6,907 bases of DNA. Origin: Fidelibacterota bacterium. GTDB taxonomy: Bacteria > Fidelibacterota > Marinisomatia > Marinisomatales > TCS56. Positions 1-6,320 of this stretch are shown piece by piece. Every line of letters starts with the position of its first letter. Within the stretch, counting starts at the first letter, position 1. The stretch is from contig JABMPO010000310.1 in NCBI GenBank assembly GCA_013203015.1, forward strand, positions 1 through 6,907. The letters are read 5' to 3'. The notes beneath the pieces are model-generated. The model saw only the letters and a list, made by a program, of their open reading frames with translations. It was not told the origin of the DNA and did not search any database. A program made the translations under genes and the position numbers.

Positions 1-894
1 ATAACCCTGGGCACCACTAATGCCAATCCGGAAGGCAGTCACCACTTCATCAAAGATCAAGAGGGCACCGTATTTGTCACAAAGATCACGGACATTTTTA
101 TTATAATCGTAGGGCATGGGGCGGGTGCCTGACTCCGGTCCTACCGGTTCCAGAATCACCGCTGCAGTACCTCCACGGATTTTATTAAATTTTAATTTAC
201 GCTCCAATGCATTTAGATTATTGGGGCGAACCTCCTGGGTATGAGCGGTACAAGCCCGGGGGATACCATGAGCTTCGAAACGGCCGGTGCCGGGTATGCG
301 CATACCGTAAACCACTTGATCGCTCCAGCCGTGATACGCGCCACCGATTTTGATGATCTTTTTCTTTTTGGTCGCCAGCCGGGCTACCCGGATTGCTGCC
401 ATCACAGCCTCGGTACCGCTGCCCAGGGCACGGTACTTATCCACTGCCGGAACCCGCGAACAGATAAATTCGGCCAGCTTGTATTCGTATTCGTGGAAGA
501 GTCCTGTAGATGGTCCGCAGGTATTGAGTAGATCCAGCACTTTGTTACGTACAACACGAGGATTGCTACCCAGCACAGTGGGGCCGCCGGCCTGGAGGAA
601 ATCGATGTAGCGATTACCGTCAATATCTTCGAGGTAAGCGCCCTCAGCTTTGTTGAACACCAGGGGAAAGGGATAGTTGAAGGCCAGGTTGTGCTGTACT
701 CCACCGGGGATCACCTCTTTAGCCTGGTTAATCAACTCCTTCGATTTGGGACATTTTTTGTCAAACCATTTTAGGTATTTGTCCAGTGCCTGCGGTTTAA
801 GCGGTAGAATCGGTTGACTTAGCAGCAGATCAAGCTTACGATAGATTTCAACTGAGTCCGGATATTTAGTGATAGCAAATCCCGCTTTGGTCAT
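1..894 (-). CDS. HemL-like class III PLP aminotransferase (3' end missing)
   Basis: This is the first 298 residues of a fold-type I, class III pyridoxal-phosphate enzyme; the frame is open to the window edge. Visible family motifs are IPGGV (62-66), LEDIDGNRYIDF (88-99), the cofactor phosphate-binding SGTEA (159-163), YHGW (187-190), ILEPVGPESG (247-256) and LIFDEVVTAFR (279-289), whose Asp282 should contact the pyridine nitrogen of PLP. The Schiff-base lysine would lie further on and is outside the window. The closest well-known relative is glutamate-1-semialdehyde 2,1-aminomutase (HemL, haem synthesis). However, about 45-50 residues precede the point where HemL usually begins, so a related aminotransferase with another substrate is equally possible. 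The ATG at 892-894 is supported by GGAGAAGG (minus strand, 899-906) a few bases upstream. It follows the hexosaminidase gene after 181 bases. The class assignment is firm; the substrate is not known. Confidence 0.9.
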   Translation of the reverse strand, partial: MTKAGFAITKYPDSVEIYRKLDLLLSQPILPLKPQALDKYLKWFDKKCPKSKELINQAKEVIPGGVQHNLAFNYPFPLVFNKAEGAYLEDIDGNRYIDFLQAGGPTVLGSNPRVVRNKVLDLLNTCGPSTGLFHEYEYKLAEFICSRVPAVDKYRALGSGTEAVMAAIRVARLATKKKKIIKIGGAYHGWSDQVVYGMRIPGTGRFEAHGIPRACTAHTQEVRPNNLNALERKLKFNKIRGGTAAVILEPVGPESGTRPMPYDYNKNVRDLCDKYGALLIFDEVVTAFRIGISGAQGY

Positions 895-1018
895 AGTTCC
901 TTCTCCATAATAGAAATGTGAATTATGATAAGTATAAGGGTGAGTTTATGAAGGAAAGGGGGATAAGGAAAACGATAAAAATTGCCCATGGCTTTAATAG
1001 TAGCAATCCTGAAATTTA

Positions 1019-1050
1019 CCCATAGCTGAAGCTATGGGCTGTTTTTGTTT
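1019..1050. terminator. 8-bp perfect hairpin between hexosaminidase and aminotransferase genes
   Basis: CCCATAGC (1019-1026), a TGAA loop and GCTATGGG (1031-1038) form a perfect 8-bp stem about 38 bases beyond the hexosaminidase stop codon. On the plus strand it is followed by CTGTTTTTGTTT, a classical T-tract. On the minus strand, which carries all the genes here, it is preceded by an A-rich run and followed only by TAAATTT. It may act as a terminator or mRNA 3'-end stabiliser for the hexosaminidase transcript, or as a terminator against antisense transcription. The hairpin is certain as a sequence fact; its function and direction are inference. Confidence 0.5.
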
Positions 1051-1075
1051 ATCCGATTAAAATACCAGCAATTGA

Positions 1076-3418
1076 TTAATTCACCACAATTTCATCCACG
1101 AAAATGTAAGCGTCTTTACCAGCGCCATAGTGCCAATCTGGGCAACTACCAATATTTATTGCTTTAACCCGAATATAGCGGGCGCGGATGGGAGCAAAAC
1201 TAACTTCGATATCCTTTTTTATGGGACCCGGTTGCTCAACCGCCATATCGATAGCTGGTAGGCCTATAACCTGATAGGTTATTCCATCTCGAGAGATCGA
1301 ATATTCGATCTCCCTGGGCATAAAAATACCTACCTTAACATCTTGCAGATAACCAGCCGAAATAGAACTTATTCTTCGGGAGCGACCCAGATCAACCACG
1401 ACATTAAAATCAACTTTCCGATAGCCTTGCCAGTATTGATCGCGATAATGGTCCGAGGCGCGAATTCCATCGGTTAAAGCGTCCTTTCCACCAGCGCGGT
1501 AGCGCCAGTGATATTGAAATTCCGTGGTTACCTTTCGTTTTAGCGCCAGATGTTCCTGAAAAGCTAATTCCGATATAGGGCTGACGACATTTTCGTTTTC
1601 AAAAGTTGCAGACTTGATAGCTACCGTTTCTTTGATTCGCAGCGGTTTTGTGTATAGCTGGGATTGGGGAGTAGGAGTACTTCCATCGGTTGTATAGCGG
1701 ATGTCCAACCCTGGCAACTCCGTATCCATGCTGATCTTAATTGTTTTACTAAATCTGCGGGGTTTTGCGTGCAATCGCACCTGTCTAGCACTGGTGGAAT
1801 AATTGATATTGTAAAAATCGTAAAATGAAAAGAAATTGGTAAGGCGAGTCCGGAACGAATCCCAATCCTGATTTTGCCGGGACGACCACAGTATCTCCGA
1901 TAGGGCAGAGAGACGCGGGAAAAGCATATATTCGGCGTGTTTAGGATCGGGTATAAATTCCGCCCAGAGATTGGCCTGAGCGCCGAGAATAAATTTGGAT
2001 TGCTGTGCTGTTAATCTTTTGGGTACCGGGTTAAAAGAGTAAACTTTGCTTAATGGAAGATAGCCGCTCTGAGCCAGCGGTTCCAGGGCCAGGTTGCCTT
2101 GGTAGCAGTTGAGGTAGCAATGGGAAACCGGCGACATTACCGTGTAATGACCAGCCTGTGCGGCGGCGATTCCACCTTTAGTTCCACGCCAGGACATGAC
2201 TGTAGCTTCCGGTGCCAGCCCACCTTCCAGAATTTCGTCCCAGCCAATCAGTTTCCGATTGTGTTTTGTTAAGAATTTTTCAATTCGCCCGATAAAATAA
2301 CTCTGAAGCTCCGCTTCATCTTGCAAACCTTCGACAGCAATTCGGGTCTGACAGGAATCACATTGTTTCCATTCACCTTTATGAGCCTCATCGCCGCCGA
2401 TATGGATATATTCCCCGGGGAAAAGATCGATTACTTCGGTCAGAACATTTTCCAGAAATTCAAATGTTTCTTCTCGACCGGCGCAGTAAATATCCTTAAT
2501 TGGCCAGATACTGCCAGTGGGCACGGTAAAGGGACCGCCAGTGCAGGATAATTGGGGATAAGCTGCCAGGGCACAAGTAACGTGAGCCGGCATTTCGATT
2601 TCCGGTACGATAGTAATGAATCTTTCCCGGGCATATTGAACGATTTCACGGATATCTTCCTGGGTGTAATAACCGCCATAAGTCGCGCTTTCATCGGGTT
2701 GTTGCGGTTTTCGCATACCCCAGATTTCATCAGGCCGATCGACTCGCCAAGCGCCGATTTCGGTCAATTTGGGGTATCGTTTGATTTCAATTCGCCAACC
2801 CTGATCATCCACTAAATGCCAATGAAAAGTATTCAGTTTATGGTAGGATAGATAATCGATTAATTCCTTGATGAATTGCAATGGGAAAAAGTGCCGGGAC
2901 ACATCCAGCATCATGCCCCGCCAGGCAAAGCGGGGGAAATCGCTGATTCTTAAGCTGGGTATTTGCCAGGTTCCGGACTGCTTGACTCGCTGAAGTTCCT
3001 GAGGATTTTTAGGTAATAATTGCCGCAGGGTTTGGCAGCCGTAAAATACACCGGCCGGGCTGGCTGCCGATAAAAGAATTTGCTTTTCATCAATATCAAG
3101 GTGGTAACCTTCAGCGTCATTGTCAGTTAGGCTATCCACGGATAAAATTATTAGATTTGGCTCAGCTCGATTTGTCAGAGGCAATATGGCAAGTTCCCAG
3201 CCGGTATGCTTAGTAATGATTTGGGCCAGATACAGTCCGATCTGTTCAGTTTCCGGTGTGACGGCAATCTTGCTATGCTCATTGAGAATAAAATAGCCAG
3301 TGCCAATATCAAGCTGGTTTGGTTGAGGGATCAAATTAATGTCGGCTGTTGAGATGGTTGGATAGAGCAGGAAAGTAGCCATAAGAAACTGATAAACCCG
3401 ACGTGAACCGTTTTTCAT
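1076..3418 (-). CDS. Secreted beta-N-acetylhexosaminidase, glycoside hydrolase family 20
   Basis: This enzyme should remove terminal beta-linked GlcNAc or GalNAc from chitooligosaccharides, glycans or muropeptide fragments by the substrate-assisted retaining mechanism of GH20. The 780 residues show a signal peptide (basic MKNGSRR, hydrophobic core, probable cleavage after STA at 23-25) and a GH20b-like N-terminal domain (about 26-158). The catalytic barrel (about 163-515) follows, with FAWRGMMLDVSRHF (164-177), FHWHLVDDQGWR (198-209) and HIGGDE (339-344). Asp343-Glu344 form the catalytic pair (oxazoline stabiliser and acid/base). Trp393, Trp409 and Trp484 are candidates for the aromatic sugar pocket. 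After the barrel come a chitobiase C-terminal-like beta-sandwich (about 545-620, YTTDGSTP) and an F5/8 type C-like module (about 630-780) that may bind carbohydrate. There is no lipobox, so a periplasmic or exported soluble protein is expected. The ATG is preceded by GGAGGA (3423-3428), a strong ribosome site. No frameshift or missing key residue is seen. Confidence 0.96.
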   Translation of the reverse strand: MKNGSRRVYQFLMATFLLYPTISTADINLIPQPNQLDIGTGYFILNEHSKIAVTPETEQIGLYLAQIITKHTGWELAILPLTNRAEPNLIILSVDSLTDNDAEGYHLDIDEKQILLSAASPAGVFYGCQTLRQLLPKNPQELQRVKQSGTWQIPSLRISDFPRFAWRGMMLDVSRHFFPLQFIKELIDYLSYHKLNTFHWHLVDDQGWRIEIKRYPKLTEIGAWRVDRPDEIWGMRKPQQPDESATYGGYYTQEDIREIVQYARERFITIVPEIEMPAHVTCALAAYPQLSCTGGPFTVPTGSIWPIKDIYCAGREETFEFLENVLTEVIDLFPGEYIHIGGDEAHKGEWKQCDSCQTRIAVEGLQDEAELQSYFIGRIEKFLTKHNRKLIGWDEILEGGLAPEATVMSWRGTKGGIAAAQAGHYTVMSPVSHCYLNCYQGNLALEPLAQSGYLPLSKVYSFNPVPKRLTAQQSKFILGAQANLWAEFIPDPKHAEYMLFPRLSALSEILWSSRQNQDWDSFRTRLTNFFSFYDFYNINYSTSARQVRLHAKPRRFSKTIKISMDTELPGLDIRYTTDGSTPTPQSQLYTKPLRIKETVAIKSATFENENVVSPISELAFQEHLALKRKVTTEFQYHWRYRAGGKDALTDGIRASDHYRDQYWQGYRKVDFNVVVDLGRSRRISSISAGYLQDVKVGIFMPREIEYSISRDGITYQVIGLPAIDMAVEQPGPIKKDIEVSFAPIRARYIRVKAINIGSCPDWHYGAGKDAYIFVDEIVVN

Positions 3419-3460
3419 TTAATCCTCCAGGTAAATATTTACATTCTTCTGATGAAATAA

Positions 3461-3488
3461 ATCTTAATTGAGGTAATGCTATTGTAAA
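3461..3488 (-). promoter_or_regulatory. Candidate sigma70-like promoter of the hexosaminidase gene
   Basis: On the minus strand, TTTACA (3483-3488, five of six matches to TTGACA) is separated by 16 bases from TAAGAT (3461-3466, four of six matches to TATAAT). Transcription would start near 3454, giving a leader of about 35 bases that contains the GGAGGA ribosome site. The gap of 104 bases after the hydrolase gene leaves room for a separate promoter, but read-through from the hydrolase is also possible. If the host uses a Bacteroidetes-type consensus this match would be chance. Confidence 0.35.
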
Positions 3489-3522
3489 CTTTTTCATTTG
3501 ATGAACAAACTATTGAAAACGT

Positions 3523-4521
3523 TCAAGGACCAATGATGAAACTTGTTATTCGATCATTAATCAGATCAGACTGGACGATTGTTAAATCATGTCCGGCGTT
3601 GGGCACTAAAAATGTTCGGATTTCGGGTGCTACCAGATTGAGACGATCCAAGGCTGCTTGGGGTTGGTAAATCACTTCCTGGTCACCAACTAGGAACAAT
3701 GTTGGTATTTGTTGCAGTTGAAGTAAATCCCGATCCGATAAAACCGTTGGATTTACAGTCATTTTCAGCTTGAAACTGCGTAAGCCAAGATAGGCATCTT
3801 CCATCATTACTTCGGCTAATTCCCGACCTTCCGGTGTTTGGATTAGAACCGGAAACATCCAGTCTACCATCTGGCGTATGAAACGTCGGTGGGGGAGAAT
3901 AGCTTTGATGGCAACTTTCGCCCATTCCGGTGGCAATGGTTGAACTGTTGCTACAGGCGCCAGTAAAACAATTTTATTAAGTCGTTCTGGATACCTTAAC
4001 GCGTACTGACTGGTCAGCCAGCCGCCATATGAAAGCCCGCCCAGGTAAAAATTATTGCCTAATTCTAGTTTGGTGAAAAGATCGTCTAACCAGGATGTGA
4101 AATCATCCGGGGTCGTGAATTTGCGCAGGTAAATACTACGTCCGAAATCATAAATATTATCGATTGTGTAAACCCGGAAATTCTGAGCCAATGCTGCGAT
4201 ATTCGGCAACCATATCAAATTATTTCCTGAAGCGGATGGTAATAGAACCAATGTAGGCGCATTTTCCGGACCGCTGATTCTTACGAAGGTTGTACCATCT
4301 GAGGTAGCTACATGGCGATCTTCAAACGCCACCGGCCACTCGGACAATCGTTCCGAATAATAGGTTAAATATCGTGAACGTGCTCGCTCTGATTTAAATG
4401 GATGATATTCATTGATTTTAAAAGCACCAGGACCGGTAAATAGTCCGAACCAGATCCAAATACCAAATGCCGTAATGAGCAGGGCAACGGTTGCGAAACT
4501 ATATTTTAATATCTTTTTCAA
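3523..4521 (-). CDS. Membrane-anchored alpha/beta hydrolase
   Basis: This 332-residue protein has one N-terminal hydrophobic segment (about 8-28, after MKKILKY), so it is probably tethered to the cytoplasmic membrane with the enzyme domain outside. It could instead be a signal peptide, but no clear cleavage site is seen. The catalytic domain carries the full alpha/beta hydrolase triad: nucleophile Ser164 in GLSYGG (162-167), Asp280 in LFLVGDQE (275-282) and His311 in NAGHD (308-312). LLPSASGN (93-100) occupies the usual oxyanion HG-loop position. Length and motif spacing match the hydrolase fold of esterases, lipases and C-C hydrolases; the substrate cannot be told. The start is a TTG (4519-4521): an in-frame TAG lies at 4531-4533, and the hydrophobic segment must be included, so no ATG or GTG fits. 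No good Shine-Dalgarno precedes it. A short leader ORF ends 13 bases upstream. Confidence 0.88.
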   Translation of the reverse strand: MKKILKYSFATVALLITAFGIWIWFGLFTGPGAFKINEYHPFKSERARSRYLTYYSERLSEWPVAFEDRHVATSDGTTFVRISGPENAPTLVLLPSASGNNLIWLPNIAALAQNFRVYTIDNIYDFGRSIYLRKFTTPDDFTSWLDDLFTKLELGNNFYLGGLSYGGWLTSQYALRYPERLNKIVLLAPVATVQPLPPEWAKVAIKAILPHRRFIRQMVDWMFPVLIQTPEGRELAEVMMEDAYLGLRSFKLKMTVNPTVLSDRDLLQLQQIPTLFLVGDQEVIYQPQAALDRLNLVAPEIRTFLVPNAGHDLTIVQSDLINDRITSFIIGP

Positions 4522-4534
4522 CAGGACAGTCTAA

Positions 4535-4588
4535 TCAAGTGCAGTCCTCAAAAAGACCTGTTTGAGGAAACAGATTAAATTTTGACAT
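4535..4588 (-). other. Possible 17-codon leader ORF upstream of the hydrolase
   Basis: An ATG at 4586-4588 opens 17 codons (MSKFNLFPQTGLFEDCT) and ends at TGA 4535-4537, 13 bases before the TTG start of the hydrolase. AGGAG at 4598-4602 lies nine bases upstream, a better ribosome site than the hydrolase itself has. The peptide resembles nothing I know and has no run of one amino acid as in attenuators. It cannot be a frameshifted N-terminus of the hydrolase, because the hydrolase frame has its own stop at 4531-4533. Translational coupling to the weak TTG start is possible. Equally, it may be a chance ORF. Confidence 0.25.
4545..4568. repeat. 8-bp inverted repeat in the hydrolase leader
   Basis: TCCTCAAA (4545-4552) and TTTGAGGA (4561-4568) are perfect inverted arms around an 8-base loop. 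On the minus-strand transcript it would fold 23 bases before the TTG start, inside the 17-codon leader ORF. No T-run follows, so it is not an intrinsic terminator. It could be a 5' UTR hairpin affecting translation or a protein-binding site; function is inference. Confidence 0.4.
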
Positions 4589-4627
4589 TCTTCATAACTC
4601 CTGCTTGATACTCATCTATAGTACATA

Positions 4628-4666
4628 ATTATACATTTGCCATTGTCTATAAAACCATTGTTTTAT
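4628..4666 (-). promoter_or_regulatory. Candidate hydrolase promoter with palindrome at the -35 region
   Basis: The minus strand carries a perfect TATAAT (4628-4633), about 107 bases upstream of the hydrolase start and upstream of the leader ORF. No good -35 hexamer sits at 16-18 bases; the best is TGGTTT at 4652-4657. That zone instead holds a perfect inverted repeat, ATAAAAC (4649-4655), CATT, GTTTTAT (4660-4666). A weak -35 overlapped by a palindrome would suit a regulated promoter, but in AT-rich sequence a TATAAT box can easily occur by chance. Confidence 0.3.
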
Positions 4667-4675
4667 GCGATTAGT

Positions 4676-4699
4676 GTTCGAATTGAAATTATGTCGAAC
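4676..4699. repeat. 6-bp inverted repeat GTTCGA...TCGAAC
   Basis: GTTCGA (4676-4681) and TCGAAC (4694-4699) are inverted arms, start to start 18 bases apart, in the gap between the asparaginase and hydrolase genes, just upstream of the candidate hydrolase promoter. The spacing is about two helical turns, which would suit a dimeric regulator. No regulator gene is in the window. The remainder of 4522-4749 is AT-rich with no further gene that I can see. Confidence 0.25.
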
Positions 4700-4749
4700 T
4701 ATAATTTATATATTCTAAATCTGTGCCGGGTAAATACAAGAACAGGATC

Positions 4750-5256
4750 TTAATCTTCCTTAGTATTTATTTGCTCGAACTCACCAATTTTTCGATTTTT
4801 TCTCACGTTATCCCATGGGAAGTAACGACCGTTCATAGCAATGTAAACCCCTGATGGCAGAGTTTGGACAAAAGCAATTGCACTACCCAGGTTGAACAGA
4901 CCATCGGAACTACCAAAGGTATATGGTATCATCGCACCGGACAGTACAATTGTCTTATTAAGTTTAGCGGCAGCGATGATGGAGGCAGTTTCAACTATAG
5001 TATCTGTACCATGGGTAATCACGATATGGTCTTCAGCAGTCTTTTCGCAGTTTTTGGTAATTATTTCCCGGTCGTCTTCTGTCATTTCGGTACTGTCAAC
5101 CATCATCAGAGTCCGTACATTGATTTTCAGACGTGATCGACCCAATTTAAGCATATCACTTACATGCGAATCCTTGAAAAATAACTCCCCGTTTAATTCG
5201 TTGTACTCCTTATCGAAGGTTCCACCAGTGACAATAATTCGAATATCTTTATTCAT
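4750..5256 (-). CDS. Short-chain L-asparaginase (N-terminal domain only)
   Basis: The protein belongs to the bacterial-type asparaginase family, which hydrolyses L-asparagine to aspartate and ammonia. It is only 168 residues long, about half the usual 320-350, and consists of just the N-terminal catalytic domain. Both signatures are present: TGGTFD (10-15, nucleophile Thr13) and HGTDT (82-86, Thr84-Asp85). So are the DSTEM motif (54-58; Ser55 corresponds to the substrate-binding serine) and SGAM (106-109). Lys153, in DNVRKN (149-154), aligns with the catalytic lysine 162 of E. coli asparaginase II. All first-domain catalytic residues are thus retained, and the protein ends naturally with TAA, not at a damaged C-terminal domain. 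Short enzymes of this kind are known, for example the 172-residue asparaginase of Rhodospirillum rubrum. No signal peptide is seen, so it is cytoplasmic. The ATG fits the family N-terminus but has no Shine-Dalgarno, only A-rich sequence upstream. The exact amide substrate is inferred. Confidence 0.88.
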   Translation of the reverse strand: MNKDIRIIVTGGTFDKEYNELNGELFFKDSHVSDMLKLGRSRLKINVRTLMMVDSTEMTEDDREIITKNCEKTAEDHIVITHGTDTIVETASIIAAAKLNKTIVLSGAMIPYTFGSSDGLFNLGSAIAFVQTLPSGVYIAMNGRYFPWDNVRKNRKIGEFEQINTKED

Positions 5257-5327
5257 TAGTTAACTGTTTTTAATTTAAAATGACGTTAAAATTTATCAAC
5301 CGATAGGATGACGATCAGATTTTATTA
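5257..5327 (-). promoter_or_regulatory. Gap before the asparaginase gene with a weak promoter-like pair
   Basis: On the minus strand, TTGATA is followed after 16 bases by TAAATT, four of six matches to TATAAT, in the AT-rich half nearest the asparaginase. The resulting leader would be very short (about ten bases), in keeping with the missing ribosome site. No terminator hairpin is seen after the aldo/keto reductase, so co-transcription with it is the simpler reading. Confidence 0.2.
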
Positions 5328-6296
5328 CTACCATGCGTAGGCTTCAGGAGCTTGACCTCCCGGACCTGGCCAGATTTCATCAAGTTTGATAAGTGTTTCT
5401 TCATCGAGGCTGATATCTAATGCGCTCAAACTGCCGGTGAACTGTTCCATCGTCCGGGGACCGATAATCGGTGCCGTTACCACCGGATTGTTCAGCAACC
5501 AGGCTAAGGCTATATCGGCTGGTTTTTCACCAGCTATCTGACAAAATGATTCATATTGTTTTACCTGGTTCCGACTTTTTTCCAGTCGTTTCAGTACTAA
5601 TTCACTGTCGCGACGAGCCTGATTTGTTTTCTTTAATATACCGCCTAACAGTCCACCGCCCAGAGGACTCCATGGTATTAATCCCATGCCCTGTTGCTGG
5701 CAGGCCGGGATAACTTCCAGTTCGATCATACGGGAATTCAGATTGTATAAACTTTGTTCGGATACCAGTCCCATGAAATGACGTGACTGTGCTTCATACT
5801 GAGCCTGAACTATATTGATCCCCGCAAAATTACTGCTGCCTACATAGAGCACCTTGCCTTCGCGGATCAATTGTTCCATGGCCTGCCAGATTTCTTCCCA
5901 GGGCGTGCTGCGATCCACATGGTGCATTTGATATAGATCAATATGATCAGTTTGTAATCTTTTTAAGCTATCTTCGCAGGCCTTTTTAATATGATAGGCC
6001 GACAGACCGCGGTCGTTTTCACCTTCGCCCATTTTACCGTATACCTTGGTAGCCAACACAATTTTATCGCGGCGATTACCCTGTGCCAGCCAGCGACCAA
6101 CAATACACTCGGTGATACCTTCACCGATCTCCCAGCCATAGACGTCGGCTGTATCGAAGAAATTGATACCTTGTTCCAGGGCTTCATCCATGATTTTAAA
6201 ACTATCCGGCTCGCTGGTATGGGGTCCAAAATTCATAGTTCCCAAACAGAGTCGACTGACTCTAAGACCGGTTCTTCCTAAATTGGTGTATTGCAT
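5328..6296 (-). CDS. Aldo/keto reductase, NADPH-dependent
   Basis: The 322-residue cytoplasmic protein is a complete (beta/alpha)8 aldo/keto reductase, which reduces aldehydes or ketones with NADPH. The catalytic tetrad is intact: Asp48 in FFDTADVYG (46-54), Tyr53, Lys84 in LATKV (81-85) and His125 in YQMHHVD (122-128). The cofactor-binding parts are GSSNF (153-157), the IPWSPLGGGLLGG loop (207-219) and IIGPRTMEQF (277-286). The tail PGPGGQAPEAYAW is typical of the large bacterial group related to YajO/Tas and voltage-channel beta-subunit-like reductases. The physiological substrate cannot be inferred. AGGAG (6302-6306) lies five bases before the ATG. The gene starts 24 bases after the alkylation repair gene and is probably in its operon. 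It ends with three consecutive in-frame stops, TAG TAA TAA (5322-5330). Confidence 0.95.
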   Translation of the reverse strand: MQYTNLGRTGLRVSRLCLGTMNFGPHTSEPDSFKIMDEALEQGINFFDTADVYGWEIGEGITECIVGRWLAQGNRRDKIVLATKVYGKMGEGENDRGLSAYHIKKACEDSLKRLQTDHIDLYQMHHVDRSTPWEEIWQAMEQLIREGKVLYVGSSNFAGINIVQAQYEAQSRHFMGLVSEQSLYNLNSRMIELEVIPACQQQGMGLIPWSPLGGGLLGGILKKTNQARRDSELVLKRLEKSRNQVKQYESFCQIAGEKPADIALAWLLNNPVVTAPIIGPRTMEQFTGSLSALDISLDEETLIKLDEIWPGPGGQAPEAYAW

Positions 6297-6320
6297 TTTC
6301 GCTCCTGTAAATCGTTGATA

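Noticed and set aside
241..704. Open frames on the plus strand and in other minus frames across the aminotransferase
   Set aside because: They are shadows of the minus-strand frame that carries clear class III aminotransferase motifs through the whole stretch; their translations show no family features and no ribosome sites.
3493..3526. Small inverted repeats TTCAT-TTG-ATGAA and TTGAA-AACG-TTCAA at the hydrolase 3' end, as terminators
   Set aside because: The arms are only 5 bp and AT-rich with no following T-run on the minus strand; they are expected by chance.
4535..4588. The 17-codon ORF as a frameshifted N-terminus of the hydrolase
   Set aside because: Any shift into the hydrolase frame before 4533 meets the in-frame TAG at 4531-4533, and the fusion would bury the membrane segment inside the protein.
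4582..4633. TTGACA on the plus strand at 4582-4587 as a promoter
   Set aside because: No acceptable -10 lies at the right distance and there is no plus-strand gene downstream.
4864..5263. Plus-strand open frames of 90 and 123 codons across the asparaginase gene
   Set aside because: They lie antisense to a frame with both asparaginase signatures; the translations are unrelated to any family I recognise.
5963..6281. Overlapping open frames on both strands in the 5' part of the aldo/keto reductase
   Set aside because: The reductase frame there encodes catalytic Asp48, Tyr53 and Lys84, so the alternatives are shadows.
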